From Peptoniphilus sp. KCTC 25270 (GTDB lineage Bacteria; Bacillota; Clostridia; Tissierellales; Peptoniphilaceae): a DNA stretch of 64,000 bases. Each line of letters starts with the position of its first letter. Position 1 is the stretch's first letter. Of the stretch, positions 29,011 through 37,343 are shown piece after piece. Both the position numbers and the translations under genes were made by a program. The stretch spans positions 558,001 through 622,000 of the forward strand of contig NZ_JAJMZJ010000001.1 of the NCBI RefSeq assembly GCF_021012875.1, read 5' to 3'. The notes beneath the pieces were generated by a model. That model saw only the letters and a program-made list of their open reading frames with translations. It did no database searches and was not told the DNA's origin.

Positions 29011-30678
29011 TCACTTAAACATAAAATTGTAATGAGATAATTCATTTTGAATCATTGGCCAGATATCATTGGTTTCAAATCCATAGCGCCAAGAAGAAAC
29101 TCCTGCCAAATTGTATTTTCTAACAAGGCTGGTTTTCCACTGTAAACTTTGGGCATCTTCAATCCAAATTTTCTCTACCTTTCCATCTTTTTCCATTTCT
29201 ATATAATACTGCTTTGCATTGTCATCCCATGTTGATTGCATACCGTGACTTTGAATGTATTGGCGGGTCGTTTCCATGCCGACTGGCGTAGATTCTACAT
29301 TGTTACTTCCCTCTTTCCAAAGGCGTGTATAGAATGGAATACTCAAAATAAATTTTTCTTGTGGTATATCTTTTAATAATATGTTTACGTTGCTTTCTAC
29401 CCATTTGTATTCTGCCACAGATCCTGCTGTATCAGAGCTACCCCAATGTTGATCATAGGCCATAAGGATTACATAATCCGCCACCTTGGCTAAGGCTGCA
29501 CGATTGTAAGGCTCATCTTCTACATTGGAGGAAATTTGCGGCGTAACACATACACTTAAAATCAAATTATTTTCTTTACAAGCAAGGGACAATTCTTCTA
29601 CAAATACCGTGAAAGGATCCCTTTCTTCAATATTCATATTTTCAAAATCAACATTGATTCCCTTCATGCCATATTTTTTCGCTGCTGCCACTAAATTTTT
29701 AATCGCATTGGCACGGCCAGTTTCATTGGATAAAAATTCTTTCGACAAGTCTTTATCAAATTTATTATCCACATATCCCCATAAATCAATTCCCTGAGCG
29801 GCATAGGCTTTAGCATATCTCGCATCTCCTCGATCAATTAAATCTCCGTCGGCATTGTCTATAGAGAACCAAGTAGGAATCATAGCATCCAATCCTGGAA
29901 TCGGTTTAATGGCAGAAATTACAGAGTCTTTAACTTTTCCATAGGTGTAATCCCATGTAATGTTAATCGGTTTTCCAATGGCTGATTTTCTTGGAGATTC
30001 TTTTTCCTTAGAAATTTGTCCATCAATTTCTGATATTTCTAAGTTGTCTCCACGTACCCAACCGCCGAACCCTTCGTGGTTTCGTACATTGTACCATCCA
30101 TTTTCTTCCCGGTATACGGTCAAAACATCTTCTGAATTTAGTGTTTTTACAATTGGTTTATCCAACGCCCCCTCTAGACGCATATTAACGCCGTCCCCTT
30201 TGGGTTTTGCCGTTGCATATTCCTTTGTCTTGTTTTCTAATACAAGAATATTATGGTCCATATTAAAGCTAGCCCAGTATGGATAATCATACAAAAATGC
30301 TTCAATTGGAATGAATAGTTTGCCTTCTTTTTCAAACAAAGGGTCTCGCAATCCTATGGTTTGGTCATTTAATAGTGCTTTCTTTTCTCCCACAACCATA
30401 GATTTCTTCCCTGCTTCGTTATTGAATTGAACCGTTTTGCTTGATTCGTCGTAAGAAACATTTGGATCAATGTATTCTTTAATAAAATCTAGAGTGAAAT
30501 AATATTGTCCCTCTACACGGTCATAATAAGATTTATCGATGGCCTCTCCGTCCATTACGACTTGAAATGAGTTGTAAATGTCTGTAAATGTATTGGATCC
30601 ACTCGTTCGAAACAAGAATAAAAAGGCTGCAATTCCCAAGGATAATAATATAAATATTAATAAAATAAGTTTTTTCAT
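29011..30678 (-). CDS. GH18-family glycosidase with CuAO-like and SH3 domains (YaaH/SleL-like)
   Basis: The 555-residue envelope protein has an N-terminal signal-anchor (about 3-23), a copper-amine-oxidase-N-like region (about 40-145), a bacterial SH3 domain with GGWVRGDNLEI near 205, and a C-terminal glycoside hydrolase 18 domain. The GH18 acid motif is GINVDFENMN (near 344), and MAYDQHWGSSDTAG near 410 lines the active site. Relatives hydrolyse cortex or wall glycan in spores (YaaH/SleL) or act on wall turnover. A likely promoter is TTACGA (30775-30780), 17 nt, TATACT (30752-30757). Confidence 0.85.
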   Translation of the reverse strand: MKKLILLIFILLSLGIAAFLFLFRTSGSNTFTDIYNSFQVVMDGEAIDKSYYDRVEGQYYFTLDFIKEYIDPNVSYDESSKTVQFNNEAGKKSMVVGEKKALLNDQTIGLRDPLFEKEGKLFIPIEAFLYDYPYWASFNMDHNILVLENKTKEYATAKPKGDGVNMRLEGALDKPIVKTLNSEDVLTVYREENGWYNVRNHEGFGGWVRGDNLEISEIDGQISKEKESPRKSAIGKPINITWDYTYGKVKDSVISAIKPIPGLDAMIPTWFSIDNADGDLIDRGDARYAKAYAAQGIDLWGYVDNKFDKDLSKEFLSNETGRANAIKNLVAAAKKYGMKGINVDFENMNIEERDPFTVFVEELSLACKENNLILSVCVTPQISSNVEDEPYNRAALAKVADYVILMAYDQHWGSSDTAGSVAEYKWVESNVNILLKDIPQEKFILSIPFYTRLWKEGSNNVESTPVGMETTRQYIQSHGMQSTWDDNAKQYYIEMEKDGKVEKIWIEDAQSLQWKTSLVRKYNLAGVSSWRYGFETNDIWPMIQNELSHYNFMFK

Positions 30679-30792
30679 AGTTCCTTCCTTTACGTAATAT
30701 CGAATTATGTATATGTCAAATAAAGTATATCTATTTGCACCCCATTTACTTAGTATACTTCATCCATAATTATTTCGTAAAGAGCAATAATC

Positions 30793-30819
30793 AAAAAGAC
30801 ATTGTTTTGCAACAATGTC
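30793..30819 (-). terminator. Terminator of the ylxM-rplS operon
   Basis: Minus strand: a 9-bp stem GACATTGTT / AACAATGTC (30811-30819 with 30798-30806), loop GCAA, then five T. It lies 13 nt after the rplS stop. Confidence 0.92.
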
Positions 30820-30831
30820 CTTCTGTCTTAA

Positions 30832-31179
30832 TTAATAGCTTTTTTTCTCTTTAATCTTAGCGGCTTTACCTTGACGGTCACGTAAGTAATAAAGTTTTGC
30901 TCTGCGTACTTTACCACGACGTACCACTTTCATAGATTCAATACGTGGAGAGTGTAATAAGAAAGTTCTTTCTACGCCTACACCATATGAAATTCTACGT
31001 ACAGTAAATGTTTCGTTTGCTCCGCCACCTTGTTTTTTAATTACAGCGCCTTCAAACATTTGAACTCTTTCACGAGATCCTTCTACGATTCTATAGTTAA
31101 CTTGAACTGTATCACCTACGCGGAATGCAGGTAAATCAGATCTTAATTGTGCTTGTTCTATGGATTTAATAATGTCCAT
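30832..31179 (-). CDS. rplS: 50S ribosomal protein L19
   Basis: The 115-residue protein lies at the 30S-50S interface. It starts [19 protein letters not shown] and contains [16 protein letters not shown] and [23 protein letters not shown]-type sequence, diagnostic for L19. It is the last gene of the operon, 1 nt after trmD, followed by a strong terminator. Confidence 0.98.
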   Translation of the reverse strand: MDIIKSIEQAQLRSDLPAFRVGDTVQVNYRIVEGSRERVQMFEGAVIKKQGGGANETFTVRRISYGVGVERTFLLHSPRIESMKVVRRGKVRRAKLYYLRDRQGKAAKIKEKKSY

Positions 31180-31180
31180 T

Positions 31181-31915
31181 CTAATCCTCCTTCAAATTCT
31201 CTTTTAATCTATTTAGATATTCCAAATCGGCCTTTGATAACTCTGCCTTTTCCAACAAATCAGGCCGTCTTCTATAAGTAACCTCTAGAGATTTTTCTCT
31301 ACGATATTTCTCTATTTTTTCATGATTACCACTGATCAGTACCTCTGGTACCAAATGGCCTTCAAAATCAAAAGGTCGAGTGTAATGAGGGTATTCAAGT
31401 AAACCACTTGAATGAGATTCCTCTTGTATGCTTTCTGCGTTGGACAAAACACCTTGTAATAATCGAGAAATTCCATCAATTAATACCAAGGAGGCAATTT
31501 CTCCCCCAGATAAAATATAATCCCCAATGGAAATTTCTTCGTCCACATAATTTTCAATGACTCTTTCATCAATCCCTTCATAATGACCATTTAATAAAAT
31601 CAAATGTTCTTCTTTTGAAAGGTCCATTAGCTTTTCCTGGGTTAGTACTTTCCCCCGAGGCGATAAATATATCACTTTGCTAGACGGCGCCTTTACCGAT
31701 TGAATCGCATCTACTATTGGCTGGGCTTTCATAACCATTCCTGGTCCGCCTCCATAGCTGTAGTCATCTACTTTTTTGTGTTTATTGGTACTGAACTCTC
31801 GAATATCAATCGTTTCATAGGTGAAAGAAGAATTTTCTACACCCTTTCCAATTACAGAGTAAGTTTCCAAAAATTGAAACACTTCTGGAAATAATGTTAA
31901 AATTGAATATTTCAT
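31181..31915 (-). CDS. trmD: tRNA (guanine-N1)-methyltransferase TrmD
   Basis: The 244-residue SPOUT enzyme methylates G37 of tRNAs with G36, guarding the reading frame. Motifs are [16 protein letters not shown] near 53, [13 protein letters not shown] near 108 and [12 protein letters not shown] near 130, which forms the knot. It overlaps rimM by 4 nt. The encoded tRNA-Leu(TAG) at 50.0 kb carries G36-G37 and is an expected substrate. Confidence 0.97.
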   Translation of the reverse strand: MKYSILTLFPEVFQFLETYSVIGKGVENSSFTYETIDIREFSTNKHKKVDDYSYGGGPGMVMKAQPIVDAIQSVKAPSSKVIYLSPRGKVLTQEKLMDLSKEEHLILLNGHYEGIDERVIENYVDEEISIGDYILSGGEIASLVLIDGISRLLQGVLSNAESIQEESHSSGLLEYPHYTRPFDFEGHLVPEVLISGNHEKIEKYRREKSLEVTYRRRPDLLEKAELSKADLEYLNRLKENLKED

Positions 31916-32412
31916 TCAATCAATCCTTCAATTACATGAATAAATATTTTTTCTTCTTCTAAATCAATCTCTTCTATAAAAGCTTTGACAAAAGGAACCA
32001 AAAACGTTCCAGAAGAAGATGCAATTTCTAAAACATCATTTGCACTTTGTTCCATCACATTTTTTACTACGCCTAGAGTCTCTTTGGTTTCAAAATGAAT
32101 GACCTCTAATCCAATCAAATCTTCTATAAAAAATTGTCCTTCGTCCAATTCTTTTCGATCCTCTTCTAGAATAAACAATTGTACTTTTTTCAATTTTTCC
32201 GCTTCGTTTCGATTGGTTATGCCTTCAATTTCTAATAAAACCAAATTTTTTTGTACTCCAACACGTTTCACTTTTACCCTATCTTCAGATTCGCCCAAAA
32301 AAACGGATTTTATCTCCTTGAATCGATCCAAATCGTCGGTAAAAGGGAAAACTCGAACATGGCCTTTAATTCCATGAGCACTGGTGACTTCGCCTACTAA
32401 TACTTTCTTCAT
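31912..32412 (-). CDS. rimM: 16S rRNA processing protein RimM
   Basis: The 166-residue assembly factor binds S19 and helps 30S head maturation. It has an N-terminal RimM barrel (VTSAHGIKGHVRVFPFTD near 9) and a C-terminal PRC-barrel (FFIEDLIGLEV near 98, FLVPFVKAFI near 138). It overlaps trmD and khpA by 4 nt each. Confidence 0.95.
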   Translation of the reverse strand: MKKVLVGEVTSAHGIKGHVRVFPFTDDLDRFKEIKSVFLGESEDRVKVKRVGVQKNLVLLEIEGITNRNEAEKLKKVQLFILEEDRKELDEGQFFIEDLIGLEVIHFETKETLGVVKNVMEQSANDVLEIASSSGTFLVPFVKAFIEEIDLEEEKIFIHVIEGLIE

Positions 32413-32645
32413 GCTTTTTCTTCAATATCTAAAATGATATTTTTTCCTTCTTTTAAGGCAACGGCTTTCAAAATGGCGCGAATTGATTTTGCAATTCGTC
32501 CTTGTCTACCTATCACTCTTCCCATATCTTCTTTCTTTAATAAAAGCTTTATTTGAATTCCATCCTCACTATTTTGTGCAATTACTTCTACTTCTTCTGG
32601 ATTTGAAACCAATTCTTGGGCGATATATTTGACAAGTTTTTCCAC
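32409..32645 (-). CDS. khpA: KH-domain RNA-binding protein KhpA (YlqC)
   Basis: The 78-residue protein is a single KH domain with the GxxG loop in MGRVIGRQGRIAKSIRAIL. KhpA pairs with KhpB and binds RNA; in several Firmicutes it affects cell elongation and division. The rpsP-khpA-rimM-trmD order is standard. A 17-nt gap separates it from rpsP. Confidence 0.95.
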   Translation of the reverse strand: MEKLVKYIAQELVSNPEEVEVIAQNSEDGIQIKLLLKKEDMGRVIGRQGRIAKSIRAILKAVALKEGKNIILDIEEKA

Positions 32646-32662
32646 TTAAAACCCTCCTAGAC

Positions 32663-32980
32663 TTACGCCTCTTCTTCTGTTTGTTCTTCTTCTTTTTCTT
32701 CTGCTTCCACTTCTTTTTCTTCTACTTTTTCAGAAGTGTTGTATACGTCGTTTTCACGGAACAAACGATCTACAGTATCTGTAGGTTTCGCGCCTTTTTT
32801 AACCCAATCTTGAACCTTTTCAGCATCTACTTTTACTGTCTTTGGTTCTGTTAATGGATTGTAATATCCTAATTCTTCAATGAATCGACCGTCACGAGGA
32901 GCTCTAGAATCTGCTACTACAATTCTGTAAAATGGACTTTTCTTTGCTCCCATTCTTTTTAATCTAATCTTTACTGCCAT
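32663..32980 (-). CDS. rpsP: 30S ribosomal protein S16
   Basis: The 105-residue protein starts [25 protein letters not shown], diagnostic of S16, and has [16 protein letters not shown] near 32. The C-terminal 20 residues are a Glu-rich tail, longer than the E. coli protein but common in Firmicutes. It lies 23 nt after ffh. Confidence 0.98.
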   Translation of the reverse strand: MAVKIRLKRMGAKKSPFYRIVVADSRAPRDGRFIEELGYYNPLTEPKTVKVDAEKVQDWVKKGAKPTDTVDRLFRENDVYNTSEKVEEKEVEAEEKEEEQTEEEA

Positions 32981-33003
32981 AAAAAAACCTCCTAAATTAT
33001 ATA

Positions 33004-34341
33004 CTAGAAAGGAAAAGGCATACGCATTTTTCGTTTTCCTTTACCCTTACCTACACCACTAAATTGCTTCATGATTTTTCTTAAGTCCTTAAACTGTTTC
33101 AATAAAGCATTTACATCCTTTACATCCGTCCCACTACCAGCTGCAATTCTACGTTTTCGAGAACTATCGATAATTTCCGGGTTGGATCGTTCTTTCTTTG
33201 TCATTGATTTGATAATTGCTTCAACTTTTGCAAAATCCTTCTCATTTACATTGATATTTTTTAGCATTTTATTGTTTACGCCAGGAAGCATTCCCAATAA
33301 ATCTTCAATTGGCCCCAAATTTTTCATTTGCTCCAACTGATCCAAAAAATCATCAAAGGTAAATGTTTGTGAACGAATTTTTTCTTCTAAAGCTTTTGCA
33401 GAATTTTCATCTACCATATTTTGAGCTTTTTCAATTAAACTCAAAACATCTCCCATTCCTAATATACGATTGGCCATTCGATCTGGATGGAATACTTCCA
33501 ATTGATCCAACTTTTCTCCCATGGCTACGTACTTAATGGGAACATTTGTAACGGCGCGAATGGAAAGAGCAGCCCCGCCTCTCGCGTCACCATCAAGCTT
33601 AGTTAAAATAACACCTGTAATCTCTAAGGCTTCATCAAAGGCACTTGCTACATTTACAGCGTCTTGCCCTGTCATAGAGTCCAATACCAATAAAATTTCA
33701 GAGGGATTTAAGGCAGATTTTATTCCTTTAATCTCATCCATCAAATCTTCATCAATATGTAGACGCCCTGCCGTATCCACAATCACTACATCATTCCCAT
33801 TTCGTTTTGCGTATTCCAAACCCGCTTTTGAAATGTCAATTGGATTTACATCTGTGCCCATTGTAAAAACAGGAACTTCTACTTGTTCACCCACAACTTG
33901 TAGCTGTTTTATGGCTGCCGGTCTATATACATCACAAGCTACCAATAAAGGACGTTTGTTTTGCTTCTTAAAAATTCGCGCAAGTTTTGCTGTTGTTGTC
34001 GTTTTACCTGCACCTTGTAAACCGGTCATTAAAATAACGGTTGGATTGCTAGAAAAATCAATTTTGACTTCCTGTGTTCCCATTAGGTTGCATAATTCTT
34101 CATTTACAACTTTAATGACCTGTTGACCGGGAGTCAAACTTTCTAAAACGTCGCTACCTAAAGATCTCTCTTTTACTTTTTTAATAAAGTTTTTTACTAC
34201 TTTGAAGTTTACATCGGCCTCCAATAGAGCCAACTTAACTTCTCGCATAGCAGCATCGACATCTTTTTCGGTAACTTTACCTTTGCCTCTTAATTTACCA
34301 AGTGTATCTTGAAGCTTATCTGAAAGGGATTCAAATATCAT
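33004..34341 (-). CDS. ffh: Signal recognition particle protein Ffh
   Basis: The 445-residue SRP GTPase binds signal peptides and 4.5S RNA and docks with FtsY. It has an N domain, a G domain with [11 protein letters not shown] (107-117), DTAGRLHID near 190 and [10 protein letters not shown] near 248, and a methionine-rich M domain ending in [15 protein letters not shown]. The partner FtsY is at 42-43.4 kb. It overlaps ylxM by 11 nt. Confidence 0.98.
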   Translation of the reverse strand: MIFESLSDKLQDTLGKLRGKGKVTEKDVDAAMREVKLALLEADVNFKVVKNFIKKVKERSLGSDVLESLTPGQQVIKVVNEELCNLMGTQEVKIDFSSNPTVILMTGLQGAGKTTTTAKLARIFKKQNKRPLLVACDVYRPAAIKQLQVVGEQVEVPVFTMGTDVNPIDISKAGLEYAKRNGNDVVIVDTAGRLHIDEDLMDEIKGIKSALNPSEILLVLDSMTGQDAVNVASAFDEALEITGVILTKLDGDARGGAALSIRAVTNVPIKYVAMGEKLDQLEVFHPDRMANRILGMGDVLSLIEKAQNMVDENSAKALEEKIRSQTFTFDDFLDQLEQMKNLGPIEDLLGMLPGVNNKMLKNINVNEKDFAKVEAIIKSMTKKERSNPEIIDSSRKRRIAAGSGTDVKDVNALLKQFKDLRKIMKQFSGVGKGKGKRKMRMPFPF

Positions 34342-34693
34342 CTCTACCCTCCTTTAAGCTTAAAATGGACTCCAATTCTTCTAAAGTTTCTGTAAATTTT
34401 GGTTCTTGAGAATAAGAATATAGACTCTGAATCAAATGAGAAACTTCTTTCAAATTTTCATCCTCCTTACTTTGCAACTCACTTAACTTTAATTTTTGTT
34501 CAAACTCTTCTAAATTGGATTCCGCTCTTTTTAAGTTATCGTGTACCGCTTGTTTACTAATAGATAATATTTCAGCAATTTCATTCAAAGAATAATCTTC
34601 CTTATAATATAAATCCATAACATCTGCTTGTTTTCCACTTAATAAAGCTTCATAAAAATCCAATAATTGGTTGATACGAAATGTTTTTTTCAT
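34331..34693 (-). CDS. ylxM: YlxM family DNA-binding protein, SRP operon
   Basis: The 120-residue protein has a helix-turn-helix resembling sigma-70 region 4: YYKEDYSLNEIAEILSISKQ then AVHDNLKRAESNL. YlxM precedes ffh in most Firmicutes; it is thought to modulate SRP function or expression, but its mechanism is not settled. It is the first gene of the operon, with promoter at 34741-34769. Confidence 0.93.
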   Translation of the reverse strand: MKKTFRINQLLDFYEALLSGKQADVMDLYYKEDYSLNEIAEILSISKQAVHDNLKRAESNLEEFEQKLKLSELQSKEDENLKEVSHLIQSLYSYSQEPKFTETLEELESILSLKEGRDDI

Positions 34694-34708
34694 TACAACT
34701 CCTATTAG

Positions 34709-34739
34709 AATAAGGTCAAGGGATTTCCTTGACCTTATT
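34709..34739 (-). terminator. 13-bp perfect hairpin between the racemase gene and ylxM
   Basis: AATAAGGTCAAGG (34709-34721) pairs perfectly with CCTTGACCTTATT (34727-34739) around a 5-nt loop. Minus-strand sequence after it lacks a clean T-run (TTCTAATAGG), so as a terminator it is weak. With transcription expected to start near 34734-34735, much of it would form a hairpin at the 5' end of the ylxM message. Confidence 0.6.
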
Positions 34740-34740
34740 C

Positions 34741-34769
34741 AGTGTATCACTTTATGAAGTTGCTGTCAA
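34741..34769 (-). promoter_or_regulatory. Sigma-A promoter of the ylxM-ffh-rpsP-khpA-rimM-trmD-rplS operon
   Basis: Minus strand: consensus TTGACA (34764-34769), 17 nt, TACACT (34741-34746), about 48 nt before the ylxM start. The -35 overlaps the stop codon of the racemase gene. Confidence 0.82.
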
Positions 34770-35935
34770 CATATTTCTTCGGTTTCTTCCACCAAATCTA
34801 CCACTTTTGTCACTTTTCCATTTTCAATATAAACTCGAGGGAATCTCTTGTTAAAATGTGTAACGAAAGAAGTTGGAATTTCTCCTGCTTTTTCTGCAAT
34901 TTCCTCAATTGTGATTTCTTCATCCCCTTGTTTCCCGATGATAACCACTTCGTCTCCAACTTTTGCATCAACGCCTGTAATATCTACCATACATTGATCC
35001 ATGCAAATTCTACCAATTTGTTTGCATCGTTGTCCATTTACTAATACATCAATTTTATTAGACAATAGTCTTGGAATTCCATCTGCATATCCTAAAGGCA
35101 AAGTAGCAATGGTCGTTTCCTTATCTGTTACATAAGTTAAACCATAACTAACTCCTTCTCCAGCTGGGACGGTCTTAATGTGTCCAATTTGTGCTTTAAT
35201 GCTTCCAACAAATTTTACATCAAAATCTTTTCCATATGGATCGCCTTCTACACTACCATATTGGATTACTCCTGGACGAACGAAATCCAAATCGAATTCT
35301 CTATATCTCATAATCGCGTGAGAGTTAGAAACGTGTAGTAAAGGTGTAATTCCGTTTTCTTTTAAGCCTTTTACCATAAATTGGTAATTGTCAAATTGTT
35401 TTCTTGTATAGGCATCGTCTTCATCTGCTACAGCAAAATGAGTAAACATACCAACGATTTCAACATTTTCCAATTGATTCAACTCAACAATATCAGCAAT
35501 GCTTTGTTCCGTTGGCTTAAATCCAATACGATTCATACCAGAATCGATTACAATGTGAACTCTACCTTTTTTTCCGCATTTTTTTGCGTGTTCATTGATA
35601 ATTTTGGCCATTTCTAAAGAAGATACACCCATTTGAATTTTATTTTCAATCATTTTTTCCATTAAATGTTCTGGCGTATATCCTAAAATCAAAATTTCTA
35701 TATCATCAAATTCTTTTCTTAATCCTATGGCTTCGTTTGGAGTTGCAACAGCAAAATTCTTCACATCGATAGAACGCAACGTTCTTGTAATTTCATTGGC
35801 ACCAAATTCGTAACCATCCGCTTTTACAATGGATATGATTTTTGTATGATCCGCTACTTCTCTGCGAATTACTTCAACATTATGCTTAATGTTATCTAAG
35901 TTAACTTCTAGCCAAGCAGGTCTTGAGTATTTCAT
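34766..35935 (-). CDS. Alanine-racemase-fold PLP racemase, probable ornithine racemase
   Basis: The 389-residue protein has the full two-domain alanine racemase architecture: PLP lysine K38 in IVKADGYEFGA, DSGMNRIGF near 131, HVSNSHAI near 201, RPGVIQYG near 220, the second catalytic Tyr Y264 in GVSYGLTY, GYADGIPR and GRICMDQ near 308. Canonical Alr has AYGHG after the lysine; here it is GYEFG. It follows the ornithine operon, where clostridia carry ornithine racemase, so L- to D-ornithine conversion for OraSE is the best guess; plain alanine racemase remains possible. ATG at 35935 follows GGAGGG; an earlier in-frame start at 36010 overlaps the upstream gene and terminator. Confidence 0.82.
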   Translation of the reverse strand: MKYSRPAWLEVNLDNIKHNVEVIRREVADHTKIISIVKADGYEFGANEITRTLRSIDVKNFAVATPNEAIGLRKEFDDIEILILGYTPEHLMEKMIENKIQMGVSSLEMAKIINEHAKKCGKKGRVHIVIDSGMNRIGFKPTEQSIADIVELNQLENVEIVGMFTHFAVADEDDAYTRKQFDNYQFMVKGLKENGITPLLHVSNSHAIMRYREFDLDFVRPGVIQYGSVEGDPYGKDFDVKFVGSIKAQIGHIKTVPAGEGVSYGLTYVTDKETTIATLPLGYADGIPRLLSNKIDVLVNGQRCKQIGRICMDQCMVDITGVDAKVGDEVVIIGKQGDEEITIEEIAEKAGEIPTSFVTHFNKRFPRVYIENGKVTKVVDLVEETEEIC

Positions 35936-35950
35936 AATTTCCCTCCAAAA

Positions 35951-35980
35951 TAAAAACTCTGTAGCATCAGCTACAGAGTT
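35951..35980 (-). terminator. Intrinsic terminator between the GlmL-like gene and the racemase gene
   Basis: Minus strand: 11-bp perfect stem AACTCTGTAGC / GCTACAGAGTT (35970-35980 with 35955-35965), 4-nt loop, then TTTTTATTTT. It starts at the GlmL-like stop codon and ends just before the racemase ribosome site. Confidence 0.85.
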
Positions 35981-37343
35981 AAATTCCAATACTTTTTTTA
36001 AGCAAAGCAAGAGCTTGCTCTGGATGCTGACGACTCATAACACCTAAAGATGCCATAATATAATCATTGTCAACTAGAATTTCTGCCTCTTTTGTAGGCA
36101 ACAATTCATGTCCGGAATTTGAACGAGCAATTTTCTTCATCATTTCGATGCGATTTGGCAATCGAGACAATGCACCGCCCGTACCAATTATATATTTTAC
36201 TGTTGTTAAATCTTTACCTTGTGCTAAAGTTTTCTTTCCTTCAGCCCCATACATATCTCTATAGGTTCCAGCATGTCTTTTTACAGCAGTAATTGTTGCA
36301 TATTCTGCTAAAATTTCTGAAAATTGAATGTCGATCTCTGTAGAAGGAATTGGCTGATGTTTTTCGATAATTTCTTCCAATTCTTCCATAGAAACGTTCA
36401 TCTTTTCTGCAATATTTTCTTTGCCTATAAACTCTACCACATTTGGCATACTAACATAGCATCCCAAATCTCCCTCTACGGAACGCTTCGCCTTTGGTTC
36501 TGGAGAAATTAAGATTCTTTGAATCTCTTCGCTGACTTCAGCTACAGAGTGAACATCTGTTGTCGCTCCGCCAACATCAATAGTCATCAAGTCCCCTAAT
36601 TCTTCATATAGCAATCTGCTTGCTTCCATTACAGCGCCAGGCGTAGGCATAATAGAGCCATTTACCAACTCAGTAATTTTTTCCATACCAGGAGCATGGA
36701 TAATATGACGTTCAAAAACATCTTGAATTACAGCACGAGTTGGTTCAATATTCAATTGATCTATTCTTGGATATACATTGTCAACAATATAGATTTCCAT
36801 TCCTGCTTCTTCGAAAATCAATTTGATTTCTTCATCGTTTTCAATGTTTCCTGCATAAATAATAGGAGCTTTAATATCTAATTGCGCTATTTTCTCTGCA
36901 TTTTCTATGGCAGTATCTCTTTCCCCATAGTCAATACCTCCAGCAATTAGAATAATATTTGGCTGAATTTCTTCGATTTTTTTCAAATCGGTTCTTCTTA
37001 ATTTCCCAGAAGTGATGAACTTAATATTCGCACCAGCTCCTAAAGCAGCTTCTTTTGCCGCTTTAACCGTCATATCATAGACTAGACCATGAACTGTCAT
37101 TTTAAGTCCGCCAGCAGCTGAACTAGTCGCAATCAACTGATCCCATTCAAGAGAGTCGAAACCGGCGTTTTTTTTGAAATCCTCGATTGCATTATTGACT
37201 CCAATGTTAACATCACCGTCTTCTACGGATGTGAAAGCCTGACCCTGACCTATAAAAATAGGTTCAGAGCCAGAGAAATCAAATCCATTTATAACAGTTG
37301 TCGTTGAGCCAATTTCTGCTACGAGCAAACTGATTTTAGACAT
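35979..37343 (-). CDS. GlmL/MutL-related accessory protein of ornithine degradation
   Basis: The 454-residue protein has an actin-like ATPase fold: phosphate 1 loop VAEIGSTTTVINGF at the N-terminus and phosphate 2 MTIDVGGATTDVHSV near 251. It belongs to the GlmL/MutL group encoded beside B12-dependent glutamate mutases and D-ornithine aminomutase. Such proteins probably repair or reactivate the B12 enzyme by exchanging damaged cobalamin; this role is inferred for the family. Its start overlaps the oraE stop by one base, showing tight coupling to the mutase. Confidence 0.88.
   Translation of the reverse strand: MSKISLLVAEIGSTTTVINGFDFSGSEPIFIGQGQAFTSVEDGDVNIGVNNAIEDFKKNAGFDSLEWDQLIATSSAAGGLKMTVHGLVYDMTVKAAKEAALGAGANIKFITSGKLRRTDLKKIEEIQPNIILIAGGIDYGERDTAIENAEKIAQLDIKAPIIYAGNIENDEEIKLIFEEAGMEIYIVDNVYPRIDQLNIEPTRAVIQDVFERHIIHAPGMEKITELVNGSIMPTPGAVMEASRLLYEELGDLMTIDVGGATTDVHSVAEVSEEIQRILISPEPKAKRSVEGDLGCYVSMPNVVEFIGKENIAEKMNVSMEELEEIIEKHQPIPSTEIDIQFSEILAEYATITAVKRHAGTYRDMYGAEGKKTLAQGKDLTTVKYIIGTGGALSRLPNRIEMMKKIARSNSGHELLPTKEAEILVDNDYIMASLGVMSRQHPEQALALLKKSIGI

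Noticed and set aside
33521-34126. A 201-codon plus-strand reading frame
   Set aside because: It lies fully antisense to ffh, has no ribosome site and no recognisable domain; an artefact of codon bias.
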